Part shown: positions 11,776 through 24,038 of the stretch, piece by piece
Layout of the letters: each line of letters starts with the position of its first letter
Position numbering within the stretch: position 1 is the first letter of the stretch
DNA from: Paramecium sonneborni
Lineage: Eukaryota > Ciliophora > Oligohymenophorea > Peniculida > Parameciidae
DNA length: 64,000 nucleotides
Direction: 5' to 3'
Assembly (NCBI GenBank): GCA_905182985.1
Contig: CAJJDN010000050.1
Location: 124,001-188,000, forward strand
Made by a program: the position numbers and the translations under genes
The notes under the pieces: model-generated
The model's database searches: none
Told to the model about the DNA's origin: nothing
The model's input: only the letters and a program-made list of their open reading frames with translations

Positions 11776-14598
11776 ATGAATGAATAGAACTAATAAATTT
11801 TTTGCCAATATCCAGACCATTCCTAATTCAACATTAAGCTAGTATGTTTCGATCCAAATTGTAAATCTGATAGATTATACTGTATGTTATGCAGTAGGAT
11901 GGGTAGTCATATAGCCCACCCTTAATATCAATTTGAATTGCCTCACTTATTTGAATAACTTATTTAAACTGAATAATAATGTGATGAATTAACAAATAAT
12001 TTGGTTAATCAAATGGAATAAATATATGAATATTTTTATAAACTTCTTGGAGGAATTAAAGCAAAATATTAGATATCAGAATAATAATTCATGAACTTAA
12101 ATTATAAATAAATGCACTAATGTTTTTCAGAAAATATTTTATTCAATTCATTTTAATCAATGATTTAAAATACATTTCAATCATCCAAAAATTAATTTTT
12201 AGAGACAATATAGAAATTATTTTTAGAATTAAATCTAAATCAATTGAATTATTATTAAGTATCTAATGATGATATTAAAAAATCAGAAGAATTATGCTAG
12301 GAAGGTATTTAATTATTTGATTAGGCTATAAATTATATTGTTATAATAATTAATTTGAAGAAGCAATAACATTTTTCAATAAAGCATTAACTTTTAACAA
12401 GAACAATGAAATTGCTATGCAAAATAAAGGTAATTCAATTATTCTATTAATCAGCGGAATGTTTAAGAATGATGGGTTAATATAATGAGGCAATTATTTG
12501 GACGGATAATTCTTTGCAAATCAATCCTTAGCAACACTAGTCTTTATTAACAAAAAGTAATAAATAAATTTTTATACATTTAGCCAAAAGTTTAAATTCA
12601 CTTCTAAAATACAATGAAGCAATAATTTGGGCAGATAAAGCCTTATAAATCGAACCATAGGATCTTGATTCTTTAAAAACTAAAGGTAATTAATTATATA
12701 AATCTGATAGCGGAAACCTTAAAAGGACTTCTAAAATATGATGAAGCAATTATAATGATTGATAAAGCTTTATAAATTGATCCAAAGCACCTTGAAGTAT
12801 TGTAAATGAAAGGTATAATTATAATTTTAGCTCATAGCGGAATGTTTAAAGCTACTTTAAAAATTTAAAGAAGCAATTATTTGTGCAGACGAAGCTTTGA
12901 AATTTTCACCCAATTGTTTAATTACTTTGCAAAATAAAGGTAAAATTAATTTTGAATTTTTTTAGCTGAATGCCTAAGGATTCTTGGTTAATACAACGAG
13001 GCGATTGTTTTAGCAGATGAAATCTTAACAATTGATCCAAAGCATAATGGTGCACTTTATACAAAAGGTACATTTTGAATTATATTTTATTAGCTGCAAG
13101 TTTATGTATGATTGATTAATTCTATGAAGCAATCGCTTTTGCTGATAAGATATTGTAAACTGATCCAAAGCATTGTAAATCAATTTACATTAAAGGTAAT
13201 AGTTAAAATCTATATTTTTAGCTTAAAGCTTAAGGATGCTTTAATAATATACTGAAGCACTAATTTATATAGATAAAGTCTTAACAATAGATCCCAAGCA
13301 TCATAATGCATTATATATCAAAGGTTGAGTTTCTATCGTTATTTTAGGGGAATGTTTAAGGATGCTAGGTTATTATAAAGAAAGCATTAATTGGGTAGAT
13401 AAGGCTTTAAAAATAGATCCTAAATTTTGCAATTCCTTTTATACTAAAGGTATTATTTATTTAATTGTAAGCTGAATGCTTAATGATGCTTGGCTTATAT
13501 AATGATGCAATATATTTTGCAGATGAATCTTTAAAAATTAATCCAAAACATCACCAGTCATTATATATAAAATGTATGCTTGAAATTAAATTTTTAGCCA
13601 AATGTTTATTTAAGCTTGGAAAATACGATGCATCAATTTAATATTCAAATAAAGTATTATTAATTGATCCAAACTATGTTCATTCATTATATATCAAAGG
13701 CATTATATAAATTTATTCTTTAGCGGAAAGTTTAAAAATGCTAGGTGTATATAATGAAGCAATTTTTTGTGTAAATTAAGCCTTATAAATTGATCCTAAT
13801 AATTTTAAATTATTATGTACCAAAGGTACCAATCTTCTTTATTATGAAAGCGGAAAGCTTAAGAATGCTTGGTTAATACAATGAAGCAATTCATGTTTCG
13901 GATGAATCTCTAAAAAATAATCCTAAATACACTAATTCATTATTTATTAAAGGTTATATATCGTATAAAAGTTAAAGCGGAAAGTTTAAAAATGCTTGGC
14001 AAATACACTGAAGCAATAATTTGGTCAGATAATGCCTTGTAAATTTAGCCTTATAATATTAATTGCTTATAAACTAAAGGTTTATTGTTAATAATATTAT
14101 AGCGGAAAGTTTAAAAATGCTTTGTAAATACACTGAATCAATAATTTTGATAGATTAGGCTTTGTAAATTGATAGAAATAATTTGTTTTTATTATATACT
14201 AAAGGTATGCTTTAAAATAATACTAAAAGCGGATTGTTTAAGATTACTTTCGAAATACAATGAAGCCATCATTTTTGCAGATTATGCTTTAAAAATTTAT
14301 CCTAATTTTTGCAATTTAATCTATATCAAAGGTTTAATTGTTTTAAAAGTATTAGCTGAATGTTTAAAACTATAATTCAAATTTTAAGAAGCAATTTTTT
14401 GGGCCAACAAAGCTTTATAGATTGACCCAAATCATGTTAAATCATTAAATACTAAGTGTAGAATTTTTATAAAAATTTTTAGGGGATTGTTTAAGACTAC
14501 TTGATCAATATAATAGAGCTTTTGATAATAAAATCAACATGTAGGAATAAATAATTCAAAATCAATAAAAGTAAGATGAAGCTATAAGAAAGAAATGA
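11776..14598 (+). CDS. Zinc-finger protein with about 17 exon-encoded TPR repeats
   Basis: The product is 793 residues after removing 18 introns (20-27 nt). The N-terminus holds a cysteine/histidine zinc motif (VCFDPNCKSDRLYCMLCSR, then GSHIAHP), followed by a helical region. From 12325 on, exons are single TPR units of 34 residues (for example ECLRMMGQYNEAI then ALKIDPK-type endings). Exons measured at 12455-12556 and 12584-12685 are exactly 102 nt, and successive introns split the same phase-1 codon after a Lys codon. TPR arrays bind partner proteins. One intron starts GC. The C-terminus is uncertain: TGA at 14596-14598 is the simplest end, but a further 22-nt intron would extend the protein to 15169. 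A related gene lies at 24039-25652. Confidence 0.85.
13700..13723 (+). other. Candidate GC-AG intron (24 nt)
   Basis: At the place where every other TPR boundary in the gene has a GT-AG intron, this one reads GC at the 5' end and ends TTTAG. Removing exactly 24 nt keeps the TPR frame (codon split AAA G / CG GAA). It may be a true GC-AG intron or a T-to-C sequencing error. Confidence 0.7.
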
Positions 14599-15169
14599 AA
14601 TTATTTATAAAATACATAATTATAATTGGAGCAATCTTATATTCTCCTTACTTTAAAATAATCAAAAAGATATTTTTTAAACAATATTGAAAAACTTATT
14701 CTTTTTTAATCACTCAATATTAGAGATTTCATAGAAGATGGCTTTTTTGAATATATATATTCTGATTTTTAGTGGTTGGAAATAATATCTAAAATCTTAC
14801 TTTAAAGAAGCTCATAGGAGAGAAACTAAATTACAATATCTTTTTTAAGATACCTATGATTTATATGAGTCAACTTAGCTCAACAACAAAATTTGTGAGA
14901 AGTATATATATATAATTAAATCTATTCTTATTTTGGATTAGAACAATAGAGGCTCTTATATTTTTACAAAAATAGAAAACAAAAATGATTAATTTTAATT
15001 TTTTGTAAATAGAACTATTTTATTTCATTTATTATATATGTATGTATTTATTACTTTATAATTTTACTGTAAAAATAAAAATAATGAAGTTTAGTATGAT
15101 GTTAGTTTCATCCAGGTTTCTTTAAATTAGATATCAAGAACTTATAATATTAATTTTAGCTATATTTGA
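14599..15169 (+). other. Possible C-terminal extension of the TPR gene
   Basis: If a 22-nt GT-AG interval just before the TGA at 14596 is spliced out, a TGA-free frame runs to 15167-15169 and includes a charged, protein-like part (KEAHRRETKLQYLFQDTYDL). Without it the region would be 3' untranslated DNA. Both readings keep the upstream frame. Confidence 0.35.
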
Positions 15170-15240
15170 ATAATTGCTTAAAATAATTTTTTTTTATCTA
15201 AATTAAATGTTATAAATCCAATTTTTTGAGCAAGTTATAA

Positions 15241-15916
15241 TCATTAATTTTACATAATTGAATAAAATTTATACATCATCATCATGTTATTTGAAGTCAG
15301 ATTAGAGGTGTTCTATTTGATTAATTTTTCAACTTAACCATTTACTTTATTCATAACGATAAGGCAAGGTTTCAAAGAAGTAGCATTATTTTTAATATTC
15401 AATCTCAGTTTTCCAATTATTTAACTTCCATACTTGTTTTTCAATTATAAGGATCTTAAAATTCGGGACAATAATAAAAATTTGTCTGAATTTGTAATGA
15501 TAAATAAAGAATTTTAATCGAATGACTTCAACGTGCAGCAATATATTATTCATCCCTATTTTCTATGCCTTTAATTTGAACAGGATATAAATCAATGATT
15601 TAATTTTGAAGGAAACAATTGCTCTCTGCTATAAATTTTATTCTTTAGTCATTCAATCTTAAAACACGAAATGTTGCTAAATTAAAATCCTCATTTTTTT
15701 AATTGAATTGATGGCTTATGTCAAAATAGAAACTTTTTATGATAGCAGTATAGATGTATAATCAATCGTATTTGTTTAGAGAAATCTAGATTTCAATTTC
15801 TATTACTATCTAGATTAATAAGACATATAGAAATTCTTCTTCATTGTATTACTAAATATCTTAGGTTTATTAATCTCTTTCATGCTGCTTTTTGTTAATT
15901 ATTTTGGTTCATCCAT
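15241..15916 (-). CDS. Hypothetical protein, unrecognised
   Basis: The minus-strand frame from ATG 15916 (MDEPKQLTKSSMKEINKPKI) is protein-like, and so is the end (LRLNIKNNATSLKPCLIVMN to the stop at 15241-15243). The middle changes frame; a 47-nt GT-AG interval would reconcile the last part, longer than usual here, so the gene model is incomplete. Its start lies only 30 bp from the start of the divergent gene at 15947. No domain is recognised. Confidence 0.45.
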
Positions 15917-15946
15917 ATCTTCATAATAATATATTAATTAAATAAA

Positions 15947-16437
15947 ATGTCTAGAGCAATTCGTAGATATGTGAATGCAAAAGAAGAGATGGAATATTAG
16001 CGAGGGTACTCAGTAGAAGAAATGCAAGCTGCTAAATTGAGAAAGGCATTTGTTTAGAAATTTATTGCTGACTTTGACACTAATTTTTACAAAACATAAG
16101 AGGAAAGAGATTGGGGATATGTTGTTCGAAGAGAGTACTAATTTAGACTTAATATCTTAGGTATCGTTATGATGTGACTTATTCTTCAATTGTTGATGGT
16201 TGGGCTTGTGCTGCTGTTGTTTCTATGGTCAGAATGTTTTAGACTAAGAGATTTTCATGGGCTCCTTATTTTGTTGTTTGGCCAATTGCTTATTTATATT
16301 TTTAACCAATTAACTTCTTGAAGCACAATAAAAAATATTTTGATATGTGCAATTTAGGTGACACCTACTATCTTGGAAAAGAAAGAAATAAAGTTCTGGC
16401 TGAATGTAACAGAATTTTAGATAGAGAGGATTTCTGA
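15947..16437 (+). CDS. Small two-helix membrane protein, possibly mitochondrial
   Basis: The product has 154 residues with one 26-nt intron. A charged N-terminal helix region (RRYVNAKEEMEYQRGYSVEE) is followed by two hydrophobic segments (IVDGWACAAVVSMVRMF and FSWAPYFVVWPIAYLYF) and a charged tail ending NRILDREDF. This charged-helix plus paired-TM plan resembles accessory subunits of ciliate respiratory complexes, but that is a guess from shape and not a recognised match. The frame is continuous and the start is the first ATG. Confidence 0.75.
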
Positions 16438-16477
16438 TCCTTATAATAACAATAATAATAATAAAATAAAAATATTT

Positions 16478-17721
16478 ATGATTACATTTATGAAACTCTT
16501 ATCATTTACTCTACTTATTCTTAATTATTTTATTATTAATGATATTTTTTATTATTTTATAACACAATTTTTAGGAAAAACATTTGTCTTATAAGTTACT
16601 GCTGAAAATTTGAATAAAATTATAAAGAATTATTTTATTTATAATATGTTCGATTACTTGAACGCTATCTAATTGATTATTATGTCAATTAATATCTTCA
16701 CCGGATTAATAAGAGCAGGATTAACAATAAGCAAAAAGAAAAACCCTATTGATACACTTATATTTTTAATGTATGCCTTTGCAATTCTTACCCTTACAGT
16801 TGAATACATAAATATGTTTATGTGTAAGTAAGAAAATGAAATACTCCCTATTTGTATAGGAACATGGATTACATTTTCACTTAGCTTATAATAATCACTA
16901 GCATTCATGGCTATACTGTAATTCTTAACTTTTTTTCTCTTATAAACCTAATCAAAAGATTTTTTAGATGAAATGAAGAAATCCTAAAATTAGTTTATAT
17001 TTTTTGCAATTTTAGTCCCCATAATATTTAATTTGCTTAATTTATTTGTTTATAATTCATACTACAGAATATTTTATCCTCCTAGTAATAGATTTTAAGT
17101 AATTGTTTTATTTGCTCCCTTGACTTTCATACTAATTTTAATATCAATCTTTACAGGTTTATCAATAAAGATGCTCAAACTGTATTAATCAATTATTAAG
17201 TAGGTAACAGCTCCCCAGATTTTACTTTGAAATTTCGTGAAAATTTTTAGAAGACTCTTAAAAAGGCCCTTTTTATATAATTGATATGTTACACACCATT
17301 TTTATTGATTGTTATTGCAGCCCAATTTACTTAGTCTTTAAACATCTATTACAATATTCTATTAGCTTTAATCAATACACAAATATTACAATATAACTAT
17401 TTATTTGGTTTGAATCCTTATATTCAAAAAATACAAGTTTTAAAGATGTCTAAATTATTAGGGATTGCAGCATCTGATATTGAAGAGAGTGATCAATATT
17501 CATATGCTCAAACTTAAACTTAAACATTTACTGAAACTTAATTAACAAATAATGTAAGAATTTCAGGAACTCCATCAAAAGTAGCAGAAATGGCAATTTC
17601 AAGAGATTCAGCAAATATTAAATCTGAAACTTAAAAGTAACCGAAAGTTTTTGGATCTGAGAAACAGAAAGTTAATATAGTAGAAATGAAACAGAAAGCA
17701 AAAACATATGTACCTAATTGA
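16478..17721 (+). CDS. Seven-transmembrane GPCR-like protein
   Basis: The product is about 398 residues with multiple hydrophobic helices separated by short polar loops. Late helices look receptor-like: a long helix ending FILILISIFTGLSIKMLK, a basic loop, then LFIQLICYTPFLLIVIAAQF, and a final helix ending NYLFGLNPYIQK, where NPYI sits where NPxxY is found in GPCRs. A Ser/Thr/Gln-rich tail follows. The region 17160-17255 needs a splice that I could not place with certainty; a 47-nt interval at 17204-17250 fits the frame. The start could also be the ATG at 16490. Ligand and family are unknown. Confidence 0.65.
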
Positions 17722-17772
17722 AATTAAAATTATTCCTCTATTAATTCATTAAATAATTAATTTAAAAGTTTA

Positions 17773-18395
17773 ATGTCTTTAGTTAACATAACAAATATTG
17801 TTATAGATGATAAACCTTAACCATTCTAAAGTCCTATAAATATTGACATTTACTTTGATGTCTTAGTTGATATTGAAGATGAAATTGAATGGATGTATTT
17901 CAATATTTTTATTGTAGGCTTCTCTTCATAGGTTCTCCTAAAGATGAGTCACATGATCAAATACTTGATTAGTTCTCAATGGGACCACTTCAAATTGGAG
18001 CAAAACATTTTACTTTAGAATGTAATCCTCCAGATTGGAAAAAAATTCCCCAAAACGAATTACTGGGTATTACAGCCTTTATTCTTACTTGTTCCTATAA
18101 AGAAAAGGAATTCTTTAGAGTAGGTTACTATGTTTACACTACTTATACTTCCTAAGAGAATATAGAGAACGATCCTCCTGGAATTATTATAGAAGATATT
18201 TCACGTTAAATCTTTAATAACAAACCCCGTATAACTCGATTTGAAATCGATTGGAAAGGAGGCAATTAAAATTAAAGTACTCCTGAGCATATTGATAATA
18301 AATAATTTATGTTTTAAGATAAGGAAGAAAAACAATCAGCAGATGTGACTGAAGTCGATGATCCATAACTAATTTAGAATGTATTCGACTCTTGA
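17773..18395 (+). CDS. ASF1: Histone H3-H4 chaperone ASF1
   Basis: The 199-residue product follows ASF1 from end to end: MSLVNITNIVIDDKPQPFQS, then FDVLVDIEDEIEW, GPLQIGAKHF, the LLGITAFILTCSYKEKEFFR core strand region and RVGYYVYTTY. ASF1 binds H3-H4 dimers and hands them to CAF-1 or HIRA in replication-coupled and independent nucleosome assembly. The tail after about residue 155 is acidic and polar, as in fungal ASF1. One 23-nt intron interrupts the codon after the EIEW motif. The gene begins 51 bp after the receptor-like gene on the same strand. Confidence 0.93.
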
Positions 18396-18767
18396 AAAAA
18401 ATATATATATAACTAAAAAAGTAAATTTTAAAATTAATTAATTAATAAATAATATGTTTATATTGAAAAATAAATTAGATAAATTATCTTTTTTAAGACA
18501 TTTATATATTCATATATTGAAAATATTATTAAATAAAAATATCATTCACTGTTTCTATTGAGTTTCTATAGTATTTAATTTTAACAATTATATTAATTTT
18601 TATATGTAAAGAGTTAGTTGAATGATTTTCTTAATTTAGTAACCTTTGAAGATATGGTTAGACAGATTTTGTTATGAAAGACAATGCTTAAGAAAGAAAG
18701 GTTTGATTTTTAGAATTGTTTTTTATTTTAAATTTTCTAATAAAAATTTAACAGTAATATTAATTAA
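18396..18767. other. Intergenic region upstream of the MORN gene
   Basis: AT-rich. A short charged frame around 18640-18710 could be an upstream exon of the MORN gene, but I could not join it convincingly. Confidence 0.35.
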
Positions 18768-20184
18768 ATGATTGCATATCGAAATGGTATTTACTAGGGT
18801 ACTTTACAAAATGGAATTAAAGAAGGAATAGGTATATTCTGGTGGCCTACAGGATGTATATATATTGGTGAATGGTACAAAGACATGATTCATGGTGAAG
18901 GGATAATAATGATCAATGATAATATAATAAGAGGTTAATTCAAAAATAATAAATTTCATGGTCTATGTGTAAATTACACGTATAAAATTGATACTCTATA
19001 GTTCTAGTCAAAGTGAATTTTATCGATTTGAGTATGGGTAATTAAATGGCAAATGTTTGAAGGGATAAACTGTTTCTTATTATAGGAGAGGAGATTTGAT
19101 ATAAATTGAAACAAATTTAGAATCAGTTGATGTATTGTTAGGTAACTTAAGAATTGAAGATTAGATGAATTTTAAAATAGATTATTAGATTTAGAGGAAA
19201 TTTTAGATAGGAATTAATGTAATTCTATAGGAATTACAGAAACATATCTTGGTAAAATGAAAAGAGGGAAATAGGTAGGTTTAGGTATAGAGAATATGTT
19301 TACTACAGAAAAGAGGATTGGAATTTTTAATGATTAAAATCTAACAAATATCGGTTAAATTTGGATGAATGGTGATATTTATACTGGAAGTTTCAAGGAA
19401 AATAAATATGAGGGTTTGGGTTGTTATTTTATTAGTGTAAATTTAATAATTATCTTATAGGGTGAAATGAAGATGATTTAAGGGATATTTAAAAATGGAA
19501 AATGTGTTGAAATAAAAAAAAAATAATAAGGAGATATAGAAATATATAAAATATTGGCTGAATAAACATTTTAAGCAATTTAATCCAATGTAATTTAATA
19601 AAGAGTCCCTATTCCTTATTTGTAATAATGCTAATTTGAAATATTAAATACTTTGACGTAAAATAGTATTTCTTAGATTCCGTAGCAAATTTAAGAGAGG
19701 GATGATAAAGATTAAACCATTTTGGAAGTAGAACTTAATATATAAAAAGAAATTGAAAAAATCTAAAAGTAATTAATTTTAATTATTTATAAGTGATTAA
19801 AAAACTATAGAGGCTAAAAAAATATTATATGATGTTGTAAATAAATATTAGGAAAATGAAAATTAGATCTTTTTATAATAAATTGATTAACTTTAAACAT
19901 TTAGAAACAATCCGTCAATGTTAGATAAGGAGATAGAAAATATTTAAGAACAGAATCAGAAGAGTAAATTTGTATCTTCCCATTCACAATAGACAGAATA
20001 TTTTCATATAAATGATTCTAAATAATAGTCTGGTCATAGTTGTAAGAGAATACCATTACAAACAATAAAGAATTAGAGTAATGAAATTTCAGAGACTAAG
20101 AAATCTATTAGAGTAATTACAATAAGTGCTAAATCAGAACCATATTCACAAGTATTAAGCTCTAGAAAATAAGTAAATCAATGA
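18768..20184 (+). CDS. MORN-repeat protein with coiled/polar tail
   Basis: The product is 440 residues after four introns of 22, 23, 24 and 25 nt. MORN units are recognisable by their spacing of Gly and aromatic residues: GIYQGTLQNGIKEGIGIF, YIGEWYKDMIHGEG, GKMKRGKQVGLG and YTGSFKENKYEGLG. The second half is Gln/Glu/Lys-rich with likely coiled coil and ends in a Ser-rich segment. MORN arrays in alveolates organise cortical and membrane-associated structures. The exact partner cannot be told from sequence. An upstream exon is possible. Confidence 0.75.
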
Positions 20185-20476
20185 TTTGCTTAACTTTTTA
20201 TATTATTAAATTATGATCTTCTTGTTTTTATTAATTAAATTGATGTAGTATTTTAAAATTATTCATTTTATCATTTAATAGTTCCTGTGTTTTTCTTAGT
20301 TTAAATAAATTTTAGATTGAATTAATCATTTGAAAAATATTTTCATTTATTTTTAATTGGAAATATGATAAATTTAGAAGGTATTTAATAATGTATATTA
20401 AATAAAATATATATTAATATATATAATAAATTTAATACATTAAAGAATGATGACCAAAATTTATATAAAAAGTTTA

Positions 20477-21001
20477 TCAAATATTTCTCACCTTTTGTTC
20501 AGTGATTTTAGTACCATTGATGGCTGCTTCATAATAAGATCTTTCGACTTCAAAATAAATTTAGAAACCATCTACTCTTTCATTTTCGAGTAAATATTGT
20601 ACCCATTTCTTTTGTCCAAAAAAGATTTAACCTAGTTATCTACCAATACCTGAGTGTTGGAATAGTTCATTAAAATCTTTAAAACTGTCATGATACCTAG
20701 GATTAGTCTTACGTTTGGAGATGAATTTTTAAACAACTGGACATCGAATGGAATCTATCTCAGCAACAATCCAATTTCTGAAATGTCGACCAAAAGTATA
20801 TGGAACATTCTTGTATCGGCCTTGTCTTTTCTTTTTTATTGAGTGGCTTTTTTAGTCGATAATATTGGGGTCGGTGTCAGCCTCAGCTTAACACCAGTTA
20901 TTGGTTAGCTAAAATTCAACTTAATCACACTCACTGTGTTATTATAGCTGCTCCTCTTCACTAAAGCTATCTCGTCTCAGTAATGGACACATTCCCTTCA
21001 T
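20477..21001 (-). CDS. Hypothetical 174-residue protein
   Basis: A single uninterrupted frame runs from ATG 21001 to TGA 20477-20479. The N-terminus is acidic and rich in Gln. A basic stretch (IKKKRQGRYKNVPYTFGRHF) leads into a compact region with RNWIVAEID, FQHSGIGRQLGQIFFG and WVQYLLENERVDGF that looks folded and might bind nucleic acid or protein. I do not recognise the family. Intronless, with higher GC than the intergenic DNA around it, which supports coding. Confidence 0.7.
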
Positions 21002-21236
21002 TTTTAATATTTAAATTAATATAAACACAAAAATCTTAATTCATAAATCATTTTAAATGGCTACAATGAAATATATATATTTAAAAGTATTTTTTTTTTC
21101 ATTTATTATAATAAGTATTAAATCAATCCAAATAAATCAGAAAAACTAAAAAAGGTTTCTACTTTCAATCAATAACATCATAAAAGCAATTTATTAAACA
21201 GTTATATAAATATTAATATATTTTTATTATATATTT

Positions 21237-23966
21237 ATGTTTGAACAATAATTTATTGAAAATCGTAAATCAAAATAAGAACAAGTAATAAATACGAAAT
21301 CTAGGCATTTAATCGTTATGAATTAATTAAAGAAGAAAGTATTTAATAGTTTTTATGACTCCATTAGGAAGATAATTGGAATAATAGATTTTATGTTTTA
21401 AATTAAAATAAAAATGAATCTGTTGATAAATAGAAACCTAAGTAAATCAATAATACATCAAAATTACTTGAAGTTTAAGATTATTACAATATACCTGAGT
21501 TTCATAGGTAAAATGAAACATCTTATTATTTAGATAGTTATTTTTGATGTGTCTACAAACAGTACCAAAAAATAATTAAGCTATTCAATTTGAAATAGAA
21601 GAAATGTAACAAAAGAAATCTCATATATAAGTATTATTATAGTATAAACTTAGCTTTGTATGCAAGCAGTAGAAGCAAGAGAAAAGTGTTTATCCTTTTT
21701 AATTAATCATATTCAATAATTATTAGATTATCCTGGAGATGAATAACTATTACAAAAAAGTGCTGAATTAATAACACATTTAAGGATTCTATCAATTAAT
21801 GTCGTAGAATAAATTATTGGATGGAGACAATATCTAATGAAATTTTTGGTTAATATTCATTCTGAAGAAAGTATTTCTCTTCCATATATATATTTAAGAG
21901 AAAATTATTTGATTAAGGTTAAATATAATATAATCTATTTTCAGATGAGAAAGGATATTTAGTACATAACAAGTTCAATTCTATCAAATTATTATCAATT
22001 CTCTATTAAGCCTGATCCTTTCTTTGTTGCAATAACTAAACCAGCCGAAGATTCTAATAAAATTGTTCAGTTCATATCCAAGCCTCTATTAAAGAGAATT
22101 AAAAATTGTGAAGTCATAATATAAGAAGAAGCTTTATAAATATCAAAAGATGATAAATCAATTTATAATTAAGCTAATTCAAAAGACTAAATTAAAATGA
22201 GTCCAGAAAAAGCCATTCATCCAGGACGTATAAGACCTCCTAAACGATAGGAATAAAGCTAAAATTAAAAAGTAAAAGTTTCTTTATTTTATTAATAGAG
22301 AATAATTTATAAGTAAAATGATCACAATAACGAGTTATTATCTAATTAAGCATAAAATTTAGTTCCAAAAAATATCCCATTAAGATAACCAAATAAATAA
22401 GGAAGTGTTACTCCTTAAAAATAAAACTCGGTAAAAGTAACACCAAATGATTCAAATAATAAGCAATAAGCATAATAATAAAACTTATCTCAATCAGAAT
22501 AAAAGAAATAAATTTCAGTTCATGCTGCTGTTCCTTTTATTGAATAATAAAATATAATAGTTGATGATGATGACACATTTAAAGTAAAAAAATGTCAACT
22601 TATAGATCAAAAAGTTATAGATCATTTAAATAATATTAATGAAGACTTCTAAAAATGTTGGAGAGGAGAGATTTAGTTGATGCAAAATTAATATGATTAA
22701 TAAGATGATAGTTTTTGTTTGGGAATATATTAAAAAGATTAATTGTTAGCTTTAGGATAATGTTACTTAGACTAGTCTTTATAAGAGAGAAGATTGATGT
22801 TAAGTCATTTTTCAACTAAGGATCCATAATAATTTTAAGAGTTATTGAAAATAATACTTAAATTTATTTGGGAAATTGATCCTTGTTAAGAAATAAGAAT
22901 GTCTTTATATCATTATAATTAAAATGATTCATTTTAAGCAAATAAGGAAATAACAGCAAAATTAAAAGAATTGGGGTTCAAATGGAAAGTAGTATAGAGT
23001 GTAAATTCTGAAACCAGATTTACAGTAATGGGTAAAATAAAAAAGTTTATTATAAGCTATTAGACGACCTTCTGATATTGATTAACCTAAACAGTTTGAT
23101 CCAATATTTTTATAACATCTCTATCTTACGTGTGATTAAAATTGTATCTAAAACAAAGAGTCCTTTACTTCACTATATTGTCTAACAACTCTAAACACTA
23201 AAATAGATTTGGATGATGAAATGATCAATCAGTACAAAGATAGTTTAGTATAAGCAGTATAATATTCAGAATAAATTAGTAATTTGGATTCAAAGGGATT
23301 AAATTACAAGAGCATTCTTAAAATGACTTTAATATTTACATAAATCAATACTTTGAAGGTTTTGAATAAATCAATCCTTTTAATTCTGAGGTTACTCTTT
23401 CCTCTGATAAAGTTATTAGTAGTTTTTGTAAAGAATGTTATAAATGGTCTAAATGTAAATTAGCACAACACCAAAGACTTATTTATAATGGATTTTAGAC
23501 TGTATCCAATATAGATAATGCAAAAGTATTGATGTCTGAATCAGGAAATCTAAAAGTTTATTTAATATCATCTGATTAAAGTAGTACTAGCATTTTTGTA
23601 TTTGAATGTATTTTAAACATAATATTTTAGATAATGAGGAGATAACATTGTAAAAGGTATAATTAATTTTAAATTAATGTGGAGTATAAGTTCCAATTGA
23701 TTAGAACCTTTATGTTCCATAATTCATAGTGAATAGTAAAGTTAAAGTGTCAAATAATGTAATTGGATTAGGGAGATTTAGCACTGCTTATAGACCTAAG
23801 ATGGTTGACATATAAAGTGCTCAAGGTTACATAATCAAACCTCCATTTATATTTGGTATCTCATAATTATTACAATATAGGTATTATAAATGATGATTTC
23901 AATGAAATAACAGGAATGCCCAATTTATTTTTTTAAGTTTAGGATATTCACTGTCTCTAATTATGA
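21237..23966 (+). CDS. Large protein with a possible GNAT-like C-terminal fold
   Basis: The gene has several short introns, including 25 nt before the last exon and 32 nt after FTVMG, and encodes roughly 800 residues. The N-terminal third is helical, the middle is Gln/Asn/Lys/Ser-rich and low in complexity (ending near IEQQNIIVDDDDTFKV). The last third looks folded, with strands SFCLGIYQKDQLLALGQCYL and a later helix-strand unit ITAKLKELGFKWKVVQ. That order resembles an acetyltransferase (GNAT) fold, but I see no decisive acetyl-CoA loop. Exon boundaries near 21300-21560 are provisional. Confidence 0.6.
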
Positions 23967-24038
23967 TAATCATATTTATATATTTTTCTAAATCCTATAC
24001 TTTTTAAAGTAATAGAAAAATAATTTTATTTTATTTAA

